From Roridomyces roridus (Eukaryota > Basidiomycota > Agaricomycetes > Agaricales > Mycenaceae): DNA of 64,000 nt. Location: the NCBI GenBank assembly GCA_029378245.1, contig JARKIF010000023.1, positions 854,710 to 918,709 on the forward strand, given 5' to 3'. A program made the translations under genes and the position numbers. Shown here piece after piece: positions 35,712 to 47,148 of this stretch (positions are counted from its first letter, which is position 1; the number at the start of each line of letters is the position of its first letter). The notes under the pieces were generated by a model. The model was not told the origin of the DNA. It did not search any database and worked only from the letters and a program-made list of their open reading frames with translations.

Positions 35712-36103
35712 ATGATCGGTCTTTGTTCTCTTGTCCATCTCGGTTCACACTTTTTCGATTGTCCTCCATTGACCGAGCCGGCTGAGAACTTTCTGACCGC
35801 TGCTAGTCTGATATTCCACAGATCAACATAGAAAATTCAACTATGTACCTTACTTTTTTGTTGAACTTGTGTTGAACTCGCCCGCTTCGAGTAGGGGCGT
35901 GATCGTGGGAACTCGTTGGTCATGCATCACCACGTCTTCGTTTTGCCTTCGTTCTCAATCTCACTGTTGTCTGCATTCCGGACTGTGCGTTACAAGCCAG
36001 AAATTGAGAGCCATCGCTCGTACCAACGTATGTCGCACTTTCACCTCACAGATGTTCTCGCTAATGTTCACTGATCTCTGTGGATTGAAGTCATTCCTTC
36101 CGT

Positions 36104-37591
36104 ATGGATTTCGCGCGTCTCCTGTCGAATAACGATGTTCCTTCCGACGCCGATGCCCTGGCCATCCATAATCGCCTTCAGCAGCTGACTTACCACCACC
36201 AACTACTCGACCAGGAGAGACAAGTGATTGAGGATGCGATGGCCGCCCTCGCGCTGCGCTTGGAGGCTACCAACATGGAATCCAGCCGAGTTCAGCAAGA
36301 ACAAGCGGCTCTTCGTGGTGCCATTTCCCCCATCCGGCGTTTTCCTCCAGAGATACTCGCAGCGGTATTCCTGTCCTCACTCGCAGAGGCTAGATCTGCG
36401 AGCTTGTATCGCAGCGACGACAGCCGCCAACCGCCCAACATCTTCGGTCAAGTGTGCTCCCGTTGGCGTGCCGTGGCCCTCGCTACACCGCAGTTATGGT
36501 GCGCCATCGACCTGCGAGATCTCAGGCAGCCACTCCGGAGCACACATGTCACGAAGTTTGTCCAGACATCTCAGCCACTTCTTCTGAGCTTCAATATCTC
36601 CATCTCTTGCAAGGAGTATATCGGAATGCCACTGGCCCCCATCTGGCACTTCTGCGACCGCTTGGAGTCGCTGACGATCTCGTCACCACGTGGATACTAC
36701 CAGCCTCTCGTTGGGATGGCGGGCGTCATGTTTCCCTCATTGCGCAAGCTGGACATTACCGGCGCTGGAGATTCTAGCGCTCCAGCTGCCCGCGAGTTCG
36801 TCGGGGAGCTGGACACCTTCAGAACCGCTCCCGCTTTGGCCACCCTGCGGATCAGCGGTCTGCCGCAGCTTCTCGACCACACCCGCTTCCCGTTATCGCA
36901 GCTGACTGAGCTACGATTGGAATATCGCCAGGCATCCAACAGCATGCGAAGCAACTTGAGTCTCTGCACCCGATTGGAGATTTGTTCCATCATTTGCGCC
37001 GAGTCTTTCCGAGACCGAGACGCTGAAGTCGAGTTGCCAGTCCACGCGCTGCCTCACTTGTGGTCTTTGACTCTCAACCTTCCGGATATGGCCTGGTTGT
37101 TGCGCCCATTCTCGTTCCCGGCGCTCCGACATCGTGTGCGGGTGGATGCACGTTGGAATGACGTCCAAGCGTTCATTCACCTGTATGAACGTTCGGCGTT
37201 CCACCTCGAGAAGCTCACGCTTTCCTCCAATCACGACGATGTCTTCAAGGCCCAGGAATTGCTGCCCTTTTTCTGTTGCATTCCTCTCTTGAAATCGCTC
37301 CGTCTCGAAGAGTGCGTGCGCGCCAACCGGGATCTGTTCACGATGTTGATCGAGGAGGTGGACACGGCAGCAGAAACGTGTTTGCTGCTTCCTCAATTGG
37401 GGAATCTGGAAATTTGGGGGGAATCGTTTGATGACGTTGACGTGTTAGCGATGGTGTTGGAATCCCGCCGGAGGCAGCATGGTGTAGCGCAACTGAAGCG
37501 GCTGGCAATTCCTGGGGATTATGTGGATGAATTAGGCGCGACCGTTGATGCATTGTCTGCGCCTTACATTTGTGCGTTTGTTAAAAGTTGA
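36104..37591 (+). CDS. F-box protein with LRR-like region
   Basis: A single exon of 495 aa. A coiled-coil segment at residues 20-70 (LQQLTYHHQLLDQERQVIED) precedes the F-box, with SPIRRFPPEILAAVFLSSL near residue 75 and VCSRWRAVALATPQLWCAID near residue 115. This is the standard layout of the very large basidiomycete F-box family. Degenerate leucine-rich segments follow (PSLRKLDITGAG, LTELRLEYR, PHLWSLTLNLPD, PLLKSLRLEEC). The F-box would bind Skp1 in an SCF ubiquitin ligase, with the repeats choosing the target. Target unknown. It has no sequence relation to the F-box-like genes of the triplicated module beyond the short F-box helix. Confidence 0.85.
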   Translation: MDFARLLSNNDVPSDADALAIHNRLQQLTYHHQLLDQERQVIEDAMAALALRLEATNMESSRVQQEQAALRGAISPIRRFPPEILAAVFLSSLAEARSASLYRSDDSRQPPNIFGQVCSRWRAVALATPQLWCAIDLRDLRQPLRSTHVTKFVQTSQPLLLSFNISISCKEYIGMPLAPIWHFCDRLESLTISSPRGYYQPLVGMAGVMFPSLRKLDITGAGDSSAPAAREFVGELDTFRTAPALATLRISGLPQLLDHTRFPLSQLTELRLEYRQASNSMRSNLSLCTRLEICSIICAESFRDRDAEVELPVHALPHLWSLTLNLPDMAWLLRPFSFPALRHRVRVDARWNDVQAFIHLYERSAFHLEKLTLSSNHDDVFKAQELLPFFCCIPLLKSLRLEECVRANRDLFTMLIEEVDTAAETCLLLPQLGNLEIWGESFDDVDVLAMVLESRRRQHGVAQLKRLAIPGDYVDELGATVDALSAPYICAFVKS

Positions 37592-38201
37592 ATGAGATCG
37601 TTCGGGAGGCGTGATAGTCATATCCACGTCCAGGGTTGAACCGGCGGCGACTGGGAAAGATTGCGACCTGATGCAGATGGGCGAGTCCAATACACAGACT
37701 GTGGAACCGTTCAACATAATTTGATGTCAATCGAGTTGAACTGTGAGAGCTGGGAAATTTTGCCTTGCGACTCTACAGGGACGTAACAACACAGACGTAT
37801 TAACGCGCCGGTCCGTCTTCTGAAACGTTGGATGCGGGTGTTATTCAGAAATGAAATCATAGCTGTACAATCCTTGAGACGGCTGGGCCCGACAAGCGCC
37901 CCGAAGCTGAGTGAGATTTGTCTGGGCGTTGAACCTGATCAATGACAATGTGAGGGACTCGGTAGCAGGATGTTTCATGGTCCTTGCCTTGCTTCGCGTG
38001 CAGGGTCGCTGTCGGACGCGCGTCTCACCCAAGAGTTCACTTGCCGGTGGACCCATCGACATTTGGGAACAGGTATTCACAAGCGGCTGGGTCCGCTGGC
38101 TTTAAATACTGTCCAAGTGCCGAGGCGAGCGCGGAACGGAGCGAGCCTAACCGGAGGGAATTAAATCTGTGATGACTTCGGTTTAAATTTGCTTCGAAAT
38201 G
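37592..38201. other. Intergenic region
   Basis: No gene recognised. Confidence 0.4.
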
Positions 38202-38208
38202 TATAAAT
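38202..38208 (+). promoter_or_regulatory. TATA box of the small secreted protein gene
   Basis: TATAAAT about 120 bp upstream of the ATG at 38326, followed by a C/T-rich leader, as in well-expressed fungal genes. Confidence 0.45.
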
Positions 38209-38325
38209 GCCAGTCCGGGTCCCTTCTTCATCAGTTTCTCATCCCACTCTCCACCAGGTCAACCGTCTCTTCTCTGCATTTTTCCATTTCCGCTCACCCT
38301 CCACAGATATTACCACCACCTCACG

Positions 38326-38716
38326 ATGCAGTTGAACCTCGCCCTCATCGCCAGCGCTATTCTCATGGCCGCCTCCCCCGTGCTCGGCGCTGACTTCCTG
38401 TGGTGGTCCGGCGCTGGCTGTACCGGTTCAGTCCAGATAACCAACAACAATGTCCCTGCCAACGAGTGCGTCGGCCTCTCCCCCGGCGAGTCAACCAAGT
38501 CGGTCAGCTACTCGGGTGTTCCTACACAGGCCAAGTTCTTCCGCTCTGGCGGCTCGCAGGACTTTTGCACTAATGGCCCGCCCGCCGTTACCACCGGTGC
38601 CGGTTCTGGGTGTGCTACTGCGCCTGATGGGCAAGTTCTTCCCTGCCGAAATTCTCGATCCTGCCCACTGATATCTCCTGCTCAGGTTCAATTTCCAGAG
38701 CTTCGCCTACAATTGA
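38326..38716 (+). CDS. Small secreted protein, probable GC-AG intron
   Basis: Exon 1 is 38326-38630 and exon 2 is 38686-38716, giving 111 aa. The signal peptide is MQLNLALIASAILMAASPVLG. The mature part has four cysteines (GCTG, NEC, DFC, SGC) and repeated Gly/Ser/aromatic text such as WWSGAGCTGSV and FFRSGGSQDF. I do not know its function; it resembles the small secreted proteins that basidiomycetes produce in numbers. The intron was placed with donor GCAAGT at 38631, which gives the tail DGFNFQSFAYN. A GT donor four bases downstream (GTTCTT) keeps a different frame and gives a longer tail ending MDCTV. Reading straight through is also open. Confidence 0.75.
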
Positions 38717-39334
38717 TGGATTGTACCGTGTAGATTGCTGTTGTTACTGGAATTCACTATGTCCTCCCATGACTTTGGTTGAATCGAAACCGCCCTATGT
38801 CTGATGATGTTACCAGTTTTTCGCTTTTTGCCTGGATGAGTTCGCAAGGAAGTCCCTTCCACCGCAATGTCACCCCGGCGGGTGCGGCCTAGTGTGTACT
38901 CGCCAAACATTCCGATGAGGATCGACAATTGCTGAGATCAGTTGAGCTCGTCGAGTAATGAACGGTCGATCAGAGGTCGGACGTACATACATGCGTGTAG
39001 GGATTTGATGCAGAGTATGGAACCACTTCAAAACGACCTGAACGATTTGATGTTGAGTCCAATCTGTTCTTGGGTAAGCAAGTTAGCGTGTCCAACAAAC
39101 AATTCGATCGTGGATACAGCCTGTATGCGGCATTGTCGCCCTGAAGCTTGTCCCATTTGCCCGACATGGAGTAGACGCTCTGCCGGGCCCGGGGCAGTCT
39201 CGCACGATAGAGCGGCGACTGTACTCCAATCGAGGCCTGTGAGAGAGTGGTTGGATCGGTATTGATATTCCGGACTACATCCAGTGTTCTCCGCGACGAA
39301 TTTCAGTAGCATTTCATTCACTTTAGAACGAAAG
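38717..39334. other. Gene-free stretch
   Basis: No protein gene or RNA recognised. Confidence 0.4.
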
Positions 39335-39460
39335 AAAAAGAGTCGCCTAACTCTGCGTGCGCTCATCGAGGAATCGAACCTCAGACAGTGGAAACTGATT
39401 TATGATCTGGTTTGGTTTCCATTGCTCCGCCCGACTGGTCGGCACTGGCAAGAGTGAGTG
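39335..39460 (-). ncRNA. tRNA-like Pol III unit 1
   Basis: The minus strand carries a perfect B-box GGTTCGATTCC (complement of 39370-39380) with a 5-bp T-arm stem. An A-box-like GACCAGTCGGGCGG lies about 70 bases before it, and a 7-bp inverted repeat TGGAAAC/GTTTCCA sits between, where an anticodon arm with intron would be. A T5 run follows 30 bases after the B-box (39335-39339). The acceptor stem is not convincing, so this is either an unusual tRNA or a tRNA-derived element. Confidence 0.35.
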
Positions 39461-40282
39461 TTGTCAAGCACATTGAACAGATTGTCAACGTTCCGTGCCT
39501 TGCTACTAGGTACACAAAAGCCAGAGTACCGCTGAAACAAGGCTGAGTTAGACCAGTACGAAGCCCTGGGAACTCGAGGGTGAGCTTTTGGACGCACGGA
39601 AATTCGTTGCGAGCACAGTCACTGCGTTCCGACCCCTCGTGCACAGAGATTGTGTCTACCCTCGTGGACACGGGGGTCTGATGGGCTGTGGCTACCCTAG
39701 CGGAGGCACCGGTGGACGGGGGGTGAACGGAGCTAGGAAGGGGGAGACGGAGGGTGGACAGAGCCCTCAAAAACGACGTGCACTCAAGGAGCCAGAGGTC
39801 TGGCAGCGTGTGTCCACTTCGATCTGTCCACGGGCCTAGACCGATGTCAATCAGTGATGGACCCAACGGGAAGGGCCTGGACACAGGGTGGACGTCGGGT
39901 GCACTCAAGGAGCCACATGTCTGTGCACGGGGGTCGGGAACGCAGTGAGTGATCGAAAGCACTCAGCCCGAGATGCCCGTCCGCAGCGAAGTGCGAGGTC
40001 GTTGTCAGAGCTCGGATGAAGGACGTTGATTATGCATGTCTGGTGGTTGTGGTGATGTTCGGGTACTCTATGGAAACTAAACCGATGCAGTCAGGCCGCT
40101 TTTCCAGCCGGAGGTTGGGTCAGTCTCGTATGAAGGAAAAATGATGGATTCGCCAGTGCCATCCATCGCTTGCGAGGGGAACCGCACCCAGTCATTCAGA
40201 GCAAATGAGTTATTAAACCAACATCAGTCAATATCAGCTCCAATAATTATATAAGGAATGAGAACCAGTTCCGTTGGATGAG
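39461..40282. other. Gene-free stretch with local G-rich repeats
   Basis: GTGCACTCAAGGAGCCA occurs at about 39778 and 39898 within a GGTGGAC-rich stretch. No gene. Confidence 0.4.
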
Positions 40283-40400
40283 AAAAAACTTTGGGACCTT
40301 CGGCACACGTGTCATCGGGAATCGAACCTCGGAAAACCGCCGATTCCGCCCTGGAACAGACTGGAACCCGAGTCAGCTCTATCCAACGGACTGAGAATAA
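40283..40400 (-). ncRNA. tRNA-like Pol III unit 2
   Basis: B-box GGTTCGATTCC on the minus strand (40318-40328), with a D-arm-like CTCAGTCCGTTGGATAGAGC about 55-75 bases upstream and a T6 run 30 bases downstream (40283-40288). The D-arm text is very tRNA-like. The T-arm stem is poorly paired, which argues for a relic. Confidence 0.4.
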
Positions 40401-41123
40401 AGCTGGAGTGACCATGCAGAACTAGCCTTGAGTCGGCTGTATTTGGCTAGAATCAAATAATTAAATAATGAGGTATGGTGCGCATCGCCTAAACACCACC
40501 AAAGTTGTACAACATTTAAGGCACATCAGGGAAAGCTTCCCACGCTTAGCCCTCTTGCAAAAACACTCCATTTGGATAGTAGAACAATTCCCCAAGAGGG
40601 ATTTTTATTTGGCTCAATATTGAAGGAGTTATTATTTTTCCGGCCGGCGATTTGAGAGATCACTGATCGCATCAGTAGATCAGTCATGTGACCTTCCTTA
40701 TTGAGTACTGTCACCGAGCCGATATGCCTTCCACTGAGTATGTATGGGCTTTCAAGCTCAAAGTAGGATCATTTCCACTCCCAGTTGTGCTGCTGAAGGC
40801 TCCAGATGCGCCAAAAGGGGTCCGCAACAAAAAATATTTTATCTCAGTCAAATTGAGAGATCAATGATGGGATCAATGATTGTTAAAGTTTGGTGGTGTT
40901 TAGGCGATGCGCACCATAGCGATGCTGTAGAGTTGGGTACCGGAGTACGCGAGTCGCATTTTCGAAACTTGAGAGACGCTTCGTTCAGAGACCCGTCAGA
41001 GAATATGGGGGGCAGGCCATATTTGAGGAAGAATCGTATTTAGTTGAGACTTCCTTTGAACGCGATGATGCTGTCGAGTAGGAATCGGGCAGGTACCAAG
41101 CAGGTAAGTAGCTCACGAGAGAG
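40401..41123. other. Gene-free stretch
   Basis: No gene recognised. Confidence 0.4.
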
Positions 41124-41235
41124 AAAAACGTATAACCTTTGCTCCTATCTTCCTCCAGCGCTTCCAACCGGATTCGAACCGGCTCGTTGAGAGCGATTAA
41201 GCAGCTTCGCATTGTGCGGCCGCTGAAAGATGACC
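41124..41235 (-). ncRNA. tRNA-like Pol III unit 3
   Basis: The minus strand has GCCGGTTCGAATCCGGT, a well-paired T-arm with canonical loop (B-box at 41170-41180). TTTCAGCGGCCGC resembles an A-box about 45 bases upstream. A T5 run follows about 40 bases downstream (41124-41128). The anticodon and acceptor arms do not fold cleanly by eye. Confidence 0.4.
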
Positions 41236-41419
41236 GCGAAAGTACATGAGACTAGCTTGCGAGCTGTAGCCCAGACGTTCTTGTGAGGTGCGTACAGTGA
41301 AGGGAGAAAGCAAGACTGAGATTTTCAAAGTTGGTTTTCGCCGAGCCAGCGTAGTCCCAGCGAGAAGGAGACCGAACGTTCATGACAGGAAGTGGACCTA
41401 CCTTGCATAAGATTCACAG
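41236..41419. other. Spacer between tRNA-like units
   Basis: Nothing recognised. Confidence 0.4.
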
Positions 41420-41510
41420 AAAAAGAACTATACTGACCAGGCGTATGCGGCTCACGGAGGAATCAAACCTCAGTAGCTCGAGTGACTTGCACGGTGAGGA
41501 CTGAGAGTTC
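41420..41510 (-). ncRNA. tRNA-like Pol III unit 4
   Basis: The minus strand has CTGAGGTTTGATTCCTCCGT, a T-arm-like stem with one B-box mismatch (41459-41469). GTGAGCCGCA follows, then a T5 run (41420-41424). It resembles unit 1 (CTGAGGTTCGATTCCTCGAT, GAGCGCA, T5). Confidence 0.3.
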
Positions 41511-42030
41511 GTGACGGTTGGATAATATCGGGCGCTTAGACGTCATTCTCAGAGTTGAAATCAAGAACACCCAGGAGTTCATCCGCGGTGTTTCTGGTCG
41601 AAACTTGAGAGCAAGTGACAATGTCGGGAAAGACCAGAGAGACCAGATCGTTCAGGCGAGGCCGAGTTTCCAGAGACAGAGACACCGTGTACAAAAAGGC
41701 AGAGGGTAGTATTATTCTTGAGTGCGCCTGGATGCAGAGCTGTTTCGAGAAAGCCACGGAGATCAACGGAGAAGAACTTCAAGGCTTCGGGGCCGCAGAG
41801 GACAAAAAGGAGTACTTAGCCGCAGTGGAATCGGCAGGAGCGTGGAAGCAGGGTAGTAATGATCCAGGATTCGGGGTTGGAAAGTGTACTCGTGGAAGCC
41901 GGGGCGAAGACTCTCGTTTTGGGAGCGGAGTTGTTGGTCGCGTGGTGGTCAGGTCATGAGGGGCGAATGATGGACTTGCCTAATCCAGCCAAATTCTGTG
42001 ATCCTCCTCCCTCCTTCGAGTCGACAGCGA
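41511..42030. other. Upstream region of the LRR gene
   Basis: Short frames only; presumably the promoter and leader of the following gene. Confidence 0.4.
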
Positions 42031-45000
42031 ATGTCCCTGCATTCGCCCTCGCTCGGGCCTTCGTCACCTTCACCATCGTCTTCTGCTGTCATTATACCCA
42101 TTCCCGGCCGCAGCATCCTCAAGAAGCCGCCACCACCGCAGGCTGGTCTCTTCTCCCGACTCTCGACACTTACTGGACGCTTTCTGCCTACGGAGAGCCC
42201 TGCTGCGGCCTCGGGGAAGGAGAAGGAAAAGGAGGAGGAAAGGGTCTTGAAGCGCGCACACTTCATCCTTCCCGAGATTGCGGTGGTGTATCCGATCTCG
42301 GCGCTGGCACCACCATCAACACCAGCGCTGCGAGACGAGAAGCGGGCTATCGAGGATCGGGAGAGGGAGAGGAGGAGGAGGATTGTTCGGAGTAACAGCA
42401 TGAATGGAAGCTTGGGGGACAGTGCCAGTGTGCGCACGAGCAGCACTGGTCCTAGCGGGGATGACGGGGAGTGGTGGGCGATGGACAAGGTGGAGAGTTT
42501 CTATCGAGAGTGTTGCGAGGGATGCCAGGAACCGCCGGATAAGGGTCTTATGCAGGCGTTCAAGGTATGTGGACTTTTTTCTGCTTGAGACATACGACTT
42601 ATAAACGCCACGTAGAATACACCACCTACGCATCCACGCAGCGTCGACTTTTCTGGAGTGCAGCTCACGTTGACGAGCGCGTCGATTCTCGCAGACGTGC
42701 TGAGTATCGAATGGGGGCTCCGGAAAGCCACTTTCAAAGAGTGTGATCTCGACGAAGTGGTGAGTTATTCACTTCTGGTCCTCGTTTCTTCTGCGCGGTG
42801 TCATCCACACCTAGTCCCCTTGCGCCACATTCGTCTCACACATCCTTTAGTCTTCTTGACGTCTCGCTTCGGCTTCTTTTCATGCCCACTCATCCCACCA
42901 TCGCAGACCCTCAAGCCCATCCTCCATGCCCTCCTCATTCCAAATTCACTAACCTTCCTCTCACTCGCGTCGAATCGAAGGCTCCGCGGTGCTTGGAAAC
43001 TCGTCGGAGCATACCTCGTCAAGGCACATTCGCTGACCTTCCTCGACGTGTCATCAAACGCCTTGGACAAGAAGGCAGTGGAGTACATTGTGGGCGCATT
43101 GGGAGAGTATGTCCCGACGCCGAGTGCAGCTGAAAAGTATGCATTGTCTGTACTTCCTCTGTTGGCTATAATGACGCGATACACAGAACTTCTGACGCTG
43201 CGTCTGCCTTTCTTTCTGAGGACGCTGCCGTCCGGAATCCCTCTAACGGCCACGACGTGCGGTATGGTCTCGGCTACAGCCTGGACCAACGTGATATTCC
43301 CAAGCGAGACCGAGGCGTTGGGCTCGTGTCCCTCAAGCTCGATGACTGCTCGCTCCGCGCTGCCGCTCTCGAGTCGTTATGTAGGCACACTTTCAGTCCT
43401 AGTTCCTCCAGCTAACGGAGTATTGCAGCCCGCGCCGTACGCACCTCGTCATTGCGCAATATCTCCCTACGACATAACCGCATCGGGCCAACCGGCGCTG
43501 TTGCCCTTGCACTCATGATTCGCGACTACCCCGACGTCCTCAACGCGCCCGTACCTTCAGCCTCAAGTTCTGGCGCCTCTACACCACAAACGCCGTCGTC
43601 ACCCGTCATCGGTGCCCATTCACTACCCTCCCTCTCTCCTCCCTCTCCGACACCGCCGAGTCTCCTCGGGCCGACAAGTATCAGTGCTCGTAATCACCCT
43701 CCACCACCCCCACCGCGACATCCATCCCAGACGATCACCGCTGCACAAACGACATACACGCCATACGTCCCCAGACGGCGGCAGCAGTCTGTGCCTGTCT
43801 CGAGCCCGCTGCCTGGGCAGCCAGTGGTGGCGAGTAGTGTGCAGGGCGGGGTTACGGCGCGTCATGTCCCTGTCCTGGATAAGGAGAAGGATCAGCGAGA
43901 GAAGGAGCAGAGGGAGAGGGAGAGGGCAGGGCCCAGTGCGGCTCTGTTAGACAAAGTACGCGCGCTGGACGCGTTACCGCGGGTGGGGGCTCTGAGGACG
44001 CTGGACTTGAAGGGAAACGACTTGAAGGTGCGTTTGCTTCCTTGCTGCGAAGGTGTCGATGCTGACTCGGATTGTAGAATGGGATTACGTATATTGCACA
44101 AGTGCTGAAACGCAATCGCACCCTCAAGGTCTTGAATCTGTCTGATAACAAGCTCGACGTTGCGTGTCTCGTTAGCCTTGCAGAGGCTTTGGTATGCTGT
44201 CTCTGTTCTCGTACGAGGATCGACGCTGATAAATATCTAGAAATACAATTCCTGTCTGGAGACACTCGACTTGTCGAGGAATCCTTGCTCGGGGCCGGGG
44301 CTCGAAGGGGTGAGTGCTCGCGTTGCTCCGCTGCGCTGCGTCATCTCATTTTTCTCAGATACAATCACTGCGGACGGCCTTTACACTCAATAGCGCTCTC
44401 AAGCGACTTTTCCTGAGTGCGACGGGTCTTCAGTCTCCAGGTGCCATCGCCCTCGCCGAATTCCTGCCCGAGAGCGCGTCCTTACTACACCTCGACCTCA
44501 CAGATAATACTCTGGGTCTTGCCGGCGTGCTCGCGCTTAGCAAGGGCATCGAGGCCAATTTTGTGATGCGGTGTCTGGACTTGAATATCCCGCCTGGGGA
44601 CGAGGCGTGCGCGAGGATGTGCAGGGATATTTTGAATGTGTGTGTGAGGAATACGGAGAGGGCGGAGAGGGCTGCGAATGGTGTGTCGGGAGCAGGGACA
44701 CCTATCGAGCTGGCGACTCCGAGTACGCCGGTGGGCAATGGCAATGGGCGGGGGCTGTGGGGCATGATTGAGGAGAGTGAGTTGGCGAAGAGTATCAGGC
44801 TTGACGAGGAGAAGAAGGTGAGCAAGTCGTTTTCGCGCTTGCAGTCAGGGATTTACGTCACTCTGCAGATTGAGGGAGACGTTGCCTTGCGAGCGCGCGT
44901 GTGCATGGCGCGAGTCGAGGCGCTGCTTGTCCCTCCCCCGCCGCAGAGCGATGTACCTCCACCGTCGCCAGCGTCGGTGCTGAAGGACGCCAAGGAGCTC

Positions 45001-45846
45001 ATTCGGGAGCTTGGTGACGTTATACTGGCGACGGAGGACCCGACGAGGATGGAGGAGCTCCTCATCGTCAACGACGAGCTCACGGCCATGGTGGCAAGGG
45101 TACCACCGCCGGGTCGACCCACGCTCACGTTGCAGGGTCTTGGGCTCAAGTGGGCACCGACGTCGCCCGTGCAAGAGCCCGCCCTTGCTAATGGACATGC
45201 GGCTCTGGGTGAGGAGGATGGTCTGCCGACCACACCTCGCGTGGACAAGGGCAAGGCGCGCGCGATACCTGAGCCCGAGGAGCCGGAGAAGGTGCTCAGC
45301 CCGACGTTGCTGCTGGAGGAGGAGGACGAGGATAGGCTGCATTTCTCGCCAGTGGAGGAGGAGGGGGATGGCGAGATGGTGGTTCCTGATTCCCCTACTA
45401 ACCGGTAAGTTATCGTATCCTACTTCCCTAGGACGGATTCTTATTTTTTGCGCTAGATCACGAAGTTGGGTGGAAGAAGAGGGCGAGGTTTTCAGGAAGG
45501 GTAACATACTGCTCGGTCCGGAGGAGATGGATGGGGAGTACGCTGGTGACGAACTGCGGATAGAGGTGTGTTTCTCGTCGGTGTGCTATTTTAACGCTAA
45601 CTTCTCGAATAGCTTCTCGAGGCCATGGTAGAGCGTCCACCCCCGCGGCCGGTGAACGAATCCTTTGGTATCGACGCGTCTGAGCAACCACAAGAGACAC
45701 CCGCGTCTCCGGTGGCGACGTCTCCCGTTGTCGAGAAGCCGCCACCACGGCCCTATATCTCGAGGCGGGGGTCCTCTTCGTCTATCATGAGCGTGCTTTC
45801 GCCTACGTTGCCGTCGTTCCCCAAGACGGTTGTGGAGGGGGGTTGA
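42031..45846 (+). CDS. Leucine-rich-repeat protein, PPP1R37-like
   Basis: Ten exons (42031-42564, 42616-42759, 42907-43136, 43187-43380, 43429-44027, 44078-44191, 44241-44309, 44359-45404, 45457-45565, 45613-45846) give 1090 aa with all phases consistent. The N-terminus has GRSILKKPPPPQ and RVLKRAHFILPEIAVVYPIS; RAHF could be a variant RVxF docking motif for protein phosphatase 1. Leucine-rich repeats follow: LTFLSLASNRRLRGAWKL, LTFLDVSSNALDKKAVEY, LRNISLRHNRIGPTGAVAL, LKVLNLSDNKLDVACLVSL, LETLDLSRNPCSGPGL and LLHLDLTDNTLGLAGVLAL. They are interrupted by a Pro/Ser-rich linker in exon 5. The C-terminus is acidic and proline-rich. The likely role is regulation of PP1 in the nucleus or cytosol. 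That assignment rests on repeat layout and the N-terminal motif. Confidence 0.82.
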
Positions 45847-46184
45847 GGGTCCTCGGCTTGAGGGTGTAGATGGTACTACGGATGGAAGGATTTTTATTAA
45901 ATTATAATCACACTAACACGGTTTTTTGAATTACTTACTCTACTCTTGGGTGTAGCTACTGTAGCTGAGGAGAACTTCCTTCTCGACGCGAGCTTATCTG
46001 AATATGCGCATGTGCTTCCTGTCCATGAACGAGGAGGTGAGTGTTGGGTGAGAAGAAGTGCGTCGATCCGTGATCCGACACGCCTCTTGTTTCCGTACCA
46101 CCACCATCTATCCACCAACGCGGTAGCTCTGGCTCGATTCTTGTCCCAAGCAATCACACTCACTTTCGCAAAGACGCTACTACG
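45847..46184. other. Upstream region of module copy A
   Basis: Contains TTGTTTCCGTACCACCACCA and CGCGGTAGCTCT, conserved before all three F-box-like genes (see 51550-51604 and 54535-54586). Confidence 0.5.
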
Positions 46185-47148
46185 ATGTACTCTCCCAACC
46201 TGCCTCCCAAATTACCTCCGGAACTGGAACGAGAAATCTTCGAGCTCGCCGCGCAGTCCGACCCTTTGTTCGTTCTACAGCTGATGCTCGTGGCCTGGCG
46301 CGTCCATACTTGGTATCTCCCTTCGCTTGAAGGCACTCAATTACTCATCGATATCTTCTCCATCCAGGGTCAAACCAATACTCTACCGTGTCATCCTCCT
46401 GCTGGGAACGAACGCCGAAAACGCTTGCAGTTTTCCATCCAAGGATTTCTCTCGATACATGTCCGTCCCTGCCTCGGTACTTCGCGAGTCCGTTCAACAC
46501 TTGTGCATCCGGATGGCTCCGGAAAATGTGACAGAGGATGTCCTCTCCACTGCAGACAATGTCGAGAACCTGTGGATTGCCACCACTTTGTCTGATTTTC
46601 GGGAAGCAGCGTTGGTCGCCGCACTTCCGTCTGTCGAGTGTCTTCACTGTTCATCCGCCCTCATCTTGTCCGCCGCCGCGGGAACTGCACCTCCGATGTT
46701 CTCGTGTCTGACACCTCTTGAAATCTTCGAGCCACTGGATACCGAGATATCGCGCGGGCTCGCACTCATACCCAACCTGACCCACTTCGGGTTCGATGAT
46801 GGCTACGTGGAGGCTGTCTTGTTACTTGGTAGAGTGGCTCGAGACGTGCAAGTCTGCCTGTCTTGATAATGCTGCCTGTGTGACGACGGACGAGCGACTC
46901 TCGATCGACGAGGAGGGCATGGATCGACTTGTCAGAGATACACGGCGTTCAGATGACCTGCCGCAAGTACATTGCGGATTGGAGAACAGGAGCTCTGACA
47001 GGCGTGGATTTTGGTCACGGGCGGACGATTTTGTGGCGCGGGCGACATTGATGGTGAGTGCGGTCGTCGTCGGTGTTCGCGGACGATTCTCATTTGGTAA
47101 CAGCTGTGCAGTATGCATCGAAGAGGATGATGTAGGGAACGTAGTAGA
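46185..47148 (+). pseudogene. F-box-like gene, module copy A, frameshifted
   Basis: Exon 1 (46185-46312) encodes MYSPNLPPKLPPELEREIFE, and exon 2 starts at 46368 with VKPILYRVILLLG. It aligns well with copies B and C up to LIPNLTHFGFDDGY. Around 46823 ten bases (GGTAGAGTGG) replace six, shifting the frame into a TGA at 46864. Further on, the family text reappears in other frames (DEEGMDRLVRD, then CRKYIADW and GALTGVD), and the end of exon 3 is recognisable near 47100-47148. So it has at least two frameshifts. A truncated product of about 200 aa is possible. The upstream ATG used in alignment with B and C is lost here. Confidence 0.75.

Noticed and set aside
41949..42488. 179-codon minus-strand open frame
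   Set aside because: It overlaps exon 1 of the LRR gene, whose ten exons join in phase.
44845..45507. 220-codon minus-strand frame
   Set aside because: Shadow of exon 8 of the LRR gene.
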